From the NCBI GenBank assembly GCA_002395925.1, contig DGVM01000143.1, positions 1 through 11,108 on the forward strand: DNA of 11,108 bases. Reading direction: 5' to 3'. Source of the stretch: Bacteroidales bacterium UBA4284 (lineage in GTDB: Bacteria; Bacteroidota; Bacteroidia; Bacteroidales; UBA932). This document shows positions 7,087 through 11,108 of the stretch, piece after piece. The notes beneath the pieces are model-generated. The model did no database searches. It was given only the letters and a program-made list of their open reading frames with translations, and was not told the origin of the DNA. Numbering within the stretch: position 1 is the stretch's first letter; every line of letters starts with the position of its first letter. The translations under genes were made by a program, and so were the position numbers.

Positions 7087-8257
7087 CGTATTTTCCGTGA
7101 CAGAAGCGGTATGACAGACCGCTTCCGCAGGGACAGGGATCATCGGGCGGCACAGGCCGTACGCGGTTGGCTCTGTCGAAGTACTGCATCATTTCCTCGC
7201 CATAATTGAGGTTCTCCTCAAACTCCTCCCTGAAGTAATCTTCGGGGAGTGAGTATATCATGAGCCCCGTCTCGTCTGCGCTGTGCCCCTTGAGCAGCCA
7301 CTTTGGGATGGAATTGGCATATCGGATAATGATGTTGGCAAACTCGGTGAACTCCTCGTATGTTTCTACATAGGAGTCCTTCTGCGTAATGGGGGAAAGC
7401 AGGAGGTCGAGATTCTTCTCGTCGGGTTCATACTGGGCGTTGATCCATACGGAATGGGCTGCATACTCCAGTTCTTCGCCTTCGTAGCCGGTTTTCTCCA
7501 GCATGTCGAGAAGGGCCTGACCCTCACGCGTATGGACTCCGTAAAAGCAGAAAGGCGAGTTCTCCCCTGCCGCACGCAGGTCCTCCAGCTCCAGCGAGGC
7601 ATAGCGCCGCACGCCTTTGTAGAGCTTGCCGCGTTTACGCATCACTTCTTCCAGATTCTCAATGTCGGGAGTGACCATGTAGGCGACACCCTTATATTCT
7701 TCCTGATAAAGACGGAATACCGGACAACTCGCGAGGTTTGCCGCAAAAGCATGCATGGCCTCGGCGTCGGTGAAATCTGCAAAGACAGTATCGACGAATG
7801 TTGACAGCGGCACTGCGCCAAATGCGTTCATAGCACCAAGCGCAAGGTGCTCGACCTCGAAGGTTCCATCTTTCTCTTTCCTTTCGATTACGGCATCTAT
7901 ATCATTATGGATAAGGTCGTAAAACACAGTAGGAATACTGACAGAAACGAGGTCTTCTGTATTTGGCGACTTGTCGAACACCGCAATATGCAGCACCTCG
8001 ATGACCATGGGATAATCGGTCGGGATGAGTTCTACCGGGACTTCCGGACCTGCCGCGCAGAGGCGCTTCAGGACGCGGAGGTCGCCTTCCATCAAACGGT
8101 CGAGCCATCGGGCGGGTTCCGTGAACAGGTTCGCGAGAGCCTTTACGAGATCCTCCTTGCGGTGAGCGAAACGGGGATACGCGTCAAAATAATCGAGGGT
8201 TGCCTCGATCTCTTCCAGCGTACGCTGTTTCAGCAAATCTTTTATTGCAGTGTCCAT
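7079..8257 (-). CDS. SEC-C motif protein of unknown function
   Basis: The 392-residue protein ends in a SEC-C motif, DDPCPCGSGLSYRFCHGK. Cys375, Cys377, Cys386 and His387 form the CxC-x8-CH zinc site first described at the C-terminus of SecA and found at the ends of many unrelated proteins. The remainder (1-370) is a soluble, acidic, mostly helical protein that I cannot assign. It opens MDTAIKDLLKQRTLEEIEAT and includes RKEDLVKALANLF, YASLELEDLRAAGENSPF and EENLNYGEEMMQYF. No signal peptide or membrane segment is seen. It is the last gene of the leftward operon, 12 nt after trmO. Its 3' end overlaps the convergent gene by 8 nt, with a perfect hairpin inside its last codons. SEC-C often mediates protein or ribosome contact, but no role can be given here. 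Confidence 0.88.
   Translation of the reverse strand: MDTAIKDLLKQRTLEEIEATLDYFDAYPRFAHRKEDLVKALANLFTEPARWLDRLMEGDLRVLKRLCAAGPEVPVELIPTDYPMVIEVLHIAVFDKSPNTEDLVSVSIPTVFYDLIHNDIDAVIERKEKDGTFEVEHLALGAMNAFGAVPLSTFVDTVFADFTDAEAMHAFAANLASCPVFRLYQEEYKGVAYMVTPDIENLEEVMRKRGKLYKGVRRYASLELEDLRAAGENSPFCFYGVHTREGQALLDMLEKTGYEGEELEYAAHSVWINAQYEPDEKNLDLLLSPITQKDSYVETYEEFTEFANIIIRYANSIPKWLLKGHSADETGLMIYSLPEDYFREEFEENLNYGEEMMQYFDRANRVRPVPPDDPCPCGSGLSYRFCHGKYVS
7103..7125. other. Perfect hairpin at the convergent gene junction
   Basis: GAAGCGGT (7103-7110) and ACCGCTTC (7118-7125) form an 8-bp perfect inverted repeat with a 7-nt loop, 17 nt past the stop of the rightward gene and inside the SEC-C motif codons of the leftward gene. 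No T-run follows on either strand, so it is not a standard intrinsic terminator. It could slow polymerase or protect 3' ends of rightward transcripts, or be chance. Confidence 0.4.
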
Positions 8258-8269
8258 TGAGCCGCGAAT

Positions 8270-8932
8270 TTAATACTTTTCTGCAGACTTCACAAACAAG
8301 ATGCCGTCTTGCACATTGAATTTTATTTCCCAGCCGCCGAAACTCATGCCGTACAGACGGCCGGGGTCTTCTTGATAACGTGGCCGCGGGTCCTGGGAAA
8401 GGACCTGAAGAAGTGCTTGAGCCTGATCTGGTGGCATCTTGTCTATCAGATGCTTGGGGAAATCAACCTTCAGCGGGGTCCATTGAGCGGAATCCACAAA
8501 ACCGTTGCGTACGCCGCTCTTGCTGTCGGCGTATTCGACATAAGGCTTGACATCATAAATCGGAGTCCCGTCCGCAAGGTCGGCGCCGTAAACCTTCAGC
8601 ACGCCAGCCTCTACGCTTCCGATCCTCACGCAGGAGAGCCCCAGAGGATTGGGGCGAAAAGGAGAGCGGGACGCAAAAACTCCCACGCGCTCATTCCCGC
8701 CAAGCCGGGGAGGACGGACAGTAAGATGCCGGGGATCGGAAGGATTGAGCGAAAATCCCCATATCAGCCAGCAGTAGTCGAATCCTTCCAGGCCGCGTAC
8801 GGCCTCGGGAGCATCGTAAGGCGGCACGAAACGGACCTCCCCGGCAAGGTCCGGAGCAAGGCCGGATTGCCTGGGGATTCCGAATTTGCCGTCAAGCGGA
8901 GAACGGAAATAAGCTACCGGTTCTATGTTCAT
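8270..8932 (-). CDS. trmO: tRNA (N6-threonylcarbamoyladenosine37-N6)-methyltransferase TrmO
   Basis: TrmO (TsaA/YaeB) uses S-adenosylmethionine to methylate t6A37 to m6t6A37 in tRNA-Thr and some related tRNAs, improving decoding. It is a cytosolic beta-barrel SAM enzyme. The 220-residue product has the family features: GIPRQ (18-22), FDYCWLIWGF (51-60), RPPRLGGNERVGVFASRSPF (73-92) followed by RPNPLGLS, DGTPIYDVKPYVEYADS (121-137), and the C-terminal DPRPRYQ (181-187) with RLYGMSF (192-198). It starts in a 4-nt ATGA overlap with the end of the M23 peptidase gene and is followed 12 nt later by the SEC-C gene, so all three are cotranscribed. With trmD it makes two tRNA position-37 modifying enzymes in the window, though on opposite strands and not linked. 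Confidence 0.95.
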   Translation of the reverse strand: MNIEPVAYFRSPLDGKFGIPRQSGLAPDLAGEVRFVPPYDAPEAVRGLEGFDYCWLIWGFSLNPSDPRHLTVRPPRLGGNERVGVFASRSPFRPNPLGLSCVRIGSVEAGVLKVYGADLADGTPIYDVKPYVEYADSKSGVRNGFVDSAQWTPLKVDFPKHLIDKMPPDQAQALLQVLSQDPRPRYQEDPGRLYGMSFGGWEIKFNVQDGILFVKSAEKY

Positions 8933-10161
8933 CGGTCCTGACTGCCTATCGAAAGGGTGTCCAGATACGCCTTATACAGCTTGCCAAGCGAATCCAGATT
9001 CTCGCTCTTCAGCGGCTCGGAAGGAGGCGAAATCATCGAAAGCGGGTCGATGGCGGTTCCGTCTTTCCAGACGCGGAAATCAAGGTGCGGTCCGGTTGCA
9101 TGGCCGGTGGCACCCACGTATCCTATAACCTGCCCCTGCGCGACACGCACGCCCTGCCGGATGCCGGAGGCGAACTTGGAAAGGTGCATGTAGCAGGTTT
9201 CGTAGCCATTCATGTGCCTGATCCTGACGCGGTTTCCTCCGCCGGAGCCGTCCCAGCCGCAAAGCGTGACCGTACCGTCTCCAATGGAATGGACGGGTGT
9301 CCCGGTAGGCGCCGCATAGTCCACTGCGGTGTGAGGGCGCACCTTACCGGTAATGGGATGCTTGCGATGATAGGTGAAACGGCTGCTTATACGCGTGAAT
9401 TGAAGTGGTGCCTTGAGGAAGGCCTTGCGCATGCTCTCCCCTTTCTCATTCCAATACTTGCCGCCGCCGTCACCCTGGTCGAAACGTATTGCGCTGGCGG
9501 TAAACTTGCCGCTGTTGTATATCGCAAAGTCGATTCCGTCGATGCTGATGACCTCTCCTTCGCTCTCGGTCTGATTGTATATGACCCGGAAGCGGTCGCC
9601 GTCCTGCAGGCCGAAGAAATTGACGGTCCAGGCATATATGTCGGACAGCTCGACAATCAGCAGCGGAGACACGCCGGCTGCCACCATATCGTTCCACAGG
9701 GAGCTGTGTATGGTAATGTCGGCGGTCTTTCGTACGTGCTCGACAGGGCGCATGCACACCCAGCCGCAAAGGGAATCACGGCACTGGAAGACGGTAGATT
9801 TGATGCGGTCGTTGTGATAGACGACGTACTCTATGCGGCGTCCGGTGGAATCCGGAGAGTAATACGCTTCCAGAGAATTGCCGGCACGCAGACGGCGCAC
9901 GTCGAATATGCTGTCGCAGCGCTCCACGAGGGTATATGCATCCGCAGCACCAAGGCCCAGACGCCCCATCATGCCGGTAAAGGTTTCGCCGTCGCGCACT
10001 TTGGTGGAATCCACCGCATAGGCATCGGTACGGAAGCCAAGGAGCAGTATGGTATCTTTCTGGACCGGAGCCTGAGCGTCATTGCCGCTGCCGCCGCCCC
10101 GTACGCACGAGAGCAGCACTTCGCAGGCAAGGCACAAGAGTATTATCTGCCTGATTCTCAT
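8929..10161 (-). CDS. M23-family peptidoglycan endopeptidase, lipoprotein (MepM/Csd3-like)
   Basis: This is a predicted cell-envelope zinc endopeptidase that cuts peptidoglycan cross-links. The 410-residue protein has a lipoprotein signal with lipobox LLSC (Cys19). Residues about 55-225 resemble the N-terminal domains of MepM/Csd3: [16 protein letters not shown], then [20 protein letters not shown] (172-191). The C-terminal LytM domain (about 255-375) has [16 protein letters not shown] (257-272), [14 protein letters not shown] with zinc ligands His277 and Asp281, YMHLSKF (His326), and [10 protein letters not shown] (357-365). In the last motif the second His of canonical HxH, the third zinc ligand of LytM, is Asp361. 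I believe this HLD form is common in Bacteroidota homologues, so the enzyme is probably active. The start ATG overlaps the upstream HerA-like gene stop by 4 nt (ATGA), and its own stop overlaps trmO. Confidence 0.94.
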   Translation of the reverse strand: MRIRQIILLCLACEVLLSCVRGGGSGNDAQAPVQKDTILLLGFRTDAYAVDSTKVRDGETFTGMMGRLGLGAADAYTLVERCDSIFDVRRLRAGNSLEAYYSPDSTGRRIEYVVYHNDRIKSTVFQCRDSLCGWVCMRPVEHVRKTADITIHSSLWNDMVAAGVSPLLIVELSDIYAWTVNFFGLQDGDRFRVIYNQTESEGEVISIDGIDFAIYNSGKFTASAIRFDQGDGGGKYWNEKGESMRKAFLKAPLQFTRISSRFTYHRKHPITGKVRPHTAVDYAAPTGTPVHSIGDGTVTLCGWDGSGGGNRVRIRHMNGYETCYMHLSKFASGIRQGVRVAQGQVIGYVGATGHATGPHLDFRVWKDGTAIDPLSMISPPSEPLKSENLDSLGKLYKAYLDTLSIGSQDR

Positions 10162-11108
10162 TTGATGAGGCTTCCAAGGATACTGCGTGCCAGAGTGCGG
10201 ATTGCAGAAGAAGCCGCGCTCGAAACAGCCTTGCCGGCAGCCGTCTGCGTGCCTTTTTTCTTCTTGCCGTTTGCGGTCTTGCTGCCCGTGAGGGAATCAG
10301 CCGCTGCCTTGCCGGCACTGCGGGAAAGGCTCGATACGGCGGCTCCGATGGCAGCTCTCATGACGATGGAACCAAGGCCTTTGGACTTCTTGCCGGCCTG
10401 CTGTTGCGCGCGTGCCTCTGCCGCCTGCTGCTTTTCAAGAGCGGCGCGCTCCCTTTCGGCAAGCCGTTCCTGCTCGGCGCGGGCCTTCTGCTCTTCTATC
10501 AGCTGCTGCTGGCGTTCCTGCTCCTGCTCCGCACGCTGCTGGTCTGCAAGCAGAATCTCGAATGCGGATTCGCGGTCGATGACAGTGTCGTACTTGCCCT
10601 TGAGCGGTGAAGAGTTGCGTATGTCGAGGCGCTGGCCTTCGGAAATCGCTCCTATCTGGCTGAGAGGGAAAAGGATACGCGCACGCTGAACTATGGAGGG
10701 CGCACCCTTTTCGTCCAGGAAGCTGACAAGGGCCTCTCCGGTCTCGAGGTTGGTTATGGCGTCGGCCGTCTTGAAGGCGGGATTGGGACGGAAGGTCTCT
10801 GCAGCGCTGCGGACTGCCTTCTGGTCCTTGGGAGTATAAGCGCGAAGGGCATGCTGGATGCGGTTGCCCAGCTGGCCGAGTATGCTTTCGGGGATGTCGG
10901 TAGGGTTCTGAGTTACAAAGTAAACGCCGACGCCCTTGCTTCGGATGAGGCGTACGACCTGCTCTATCTTGGTCACCAGCGCAGGTGCCGTGTCGGTAAA
11001 GAGGGTATGGGCCTCGTCGAAGAAGAACACCAGTTTGGGCAGATCGCAGTCGCCGACCTCCGGCAGACGCGCGTAGATATCCGAAAGCAGCCACAGCAGG
11101 AAGGTGGA
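10158..11108 (-). CDS. HerA/DUF853-type ATPase, C-terminal part (5' end outside window)
   Basis: The last 316 residues of a minus-strand gene are visible; the frame is open to the window edge ([20 protein letters not shown]). It matches the HerA-like DUF853 (YjgR) family of P-loop ATPases. Walker B is [13 protein letters not shown] (visible 25-37, Asp31-Glu32), followed by [20 protein letters not shown] (56-75) and [19 protein letters not shown] (78-96), both typical. The Walker A motif lies outside the window. After [20 protein letters not shown] (167-186) comes a Gln/Glu/Arg-rich coiled coil (about 190-237), then an Ala/Ser/Lys-rich low-complexity tail with a short basic run (KKKKG) and a final helix. 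An internal GTG at 11030 could look like a start but is Val before the Walker B. The family's function is not established; a helicase or translocase role is inference. It leads, within the window, the operon with M23, trmO and SEC-C genes. Confidence 0.92.
   Translation of the reverse strand, partial: STFLLWLLSDIYARLPEVGDCDLPKLVFFFDEAHTLFTDTAPALVTKIEQVVRLIRSKGVGVYFVTQNPTDIPESILGQLGNRIQHALRAYTPKDQKAVRSAAETFRPNPAFKTADAITNLETGEALVSFLDEKGAPSIVQRARILFPLSQIGAISEGQRLDIRNSSPLKGKYDTVIDRESAFEILLADQQRAEQEQERQQQLIEEQKARAEQERLAERERAALEKQQAAEARAQQQAGKKSKGLGSIVMRAAIGAAVSSLSRSAGKAAADSLTGSKTANGKKKKGTQTAAGKAVSSAASSAIRTLARSILGSLIK

Noticed and set aside
8309..8941. A 210-codon plus-strand open frame opposite trmO
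   Set aside because: TrmO motifs on the minus strand are unambiguous. The plus-strand frame gives no family features.
10156..10168. Short palindrome CTCAT-TTG-ATGAG at the HerA-like/M23 junction
   Set aside because: Only 5 bp per arm, and explained by the ATGA overlap and adjoining codons.
9085..10689. A 534-codon open frame on the plus strand opposite the M23 and HerA-like genes
   Set aside because: Its translation has no recognisable motif, contains long low-complexity Ala/Cys/Ser stretches complementary to the coiled-coil codons, and lies antisense to two genes with strong family motifs. It is a by-product of GC-rich codon use.

Overview
The window reads as an ordinary chromosomal stretch of a member of the Bacteroidota, most likely Bacteroidales, with fairly GC-rich coding regions and short AT-rich gaps. 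The evidence is that several gaps carry the Bacteroidota-type promoter (a TTTG-like -33 box, about 19-21 nt, then TAnnTTTG), that Shine-Dalgarno sequences are mostly absent, and that the proteins resemble Bacteroidota forms of their families. I see no tRNA or rRNA gene, insertion sequence, CRISPR array, phage gene or attachment site.

Layout. (1) 1-1033: the N-terminus of an acidic, possibly DUF349-type protein on the minus strand, divergent from trmD (tRNA m1G37 methyltransferase), with a promoter for each in the shared gap. (2) 1034-1300: an AT-rich gap with a strong-looking promoter about 75 nt upstream of a perfect 10-bp terminator hairpin, followed by a second promoter for asd. The roughly 95-nt segment between the first promoter and the hairpin has no ATG and could be an independent small RNA. 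(3) 1301-5711: asd, a CPA2 cation/proton antiporter with two C-terminal TrkA-C (RCK_C-like) domains, and trpS, spaced 7 and 12 nt apart and so probably one operon. (4) 5712-7086: an AT-rich gap with nested inverted repeats, a YpfJ-type zinc metallopeptidase, and a small acidic protein of unknown function overlapping it by ATGA. (5) 11108-7079, minus strand: a compact operon transcribed toward the left, with a HerA/DUF853-type ATPase (its 5' part lies beyond the window), an M23 lipoprotein endopeptidase of the MepM/Csd3 type, trmO (methyltransferase acting on t6A37 of tRNA) and a SEC-C motif protein. The first two junctions are 4-nt ATGA overlaps and the third is a 12-nt gap. The two convergent units overlap at their stop codons by 8 nt.

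Taken together the content is housekeeping: tRNA position-37 modification at both ends (trmD, trmO), aspartate-family amino acid and cell-wall precursor synthesis (asd), ion homeostasis, tryptophanyl-tRNA charging, and envelope proteolysis or peptidoglycan hydrolysis. I did not find a convincing undescribed system. The most worthwhile leads are the possible small RNA between trmD and asd, the overlapping inverted repeats upstream of the zinc peptidase, the hairpin at the convergent junction, and the tightly coupled HerA-like/M23/TrmO/SEC-C operon.
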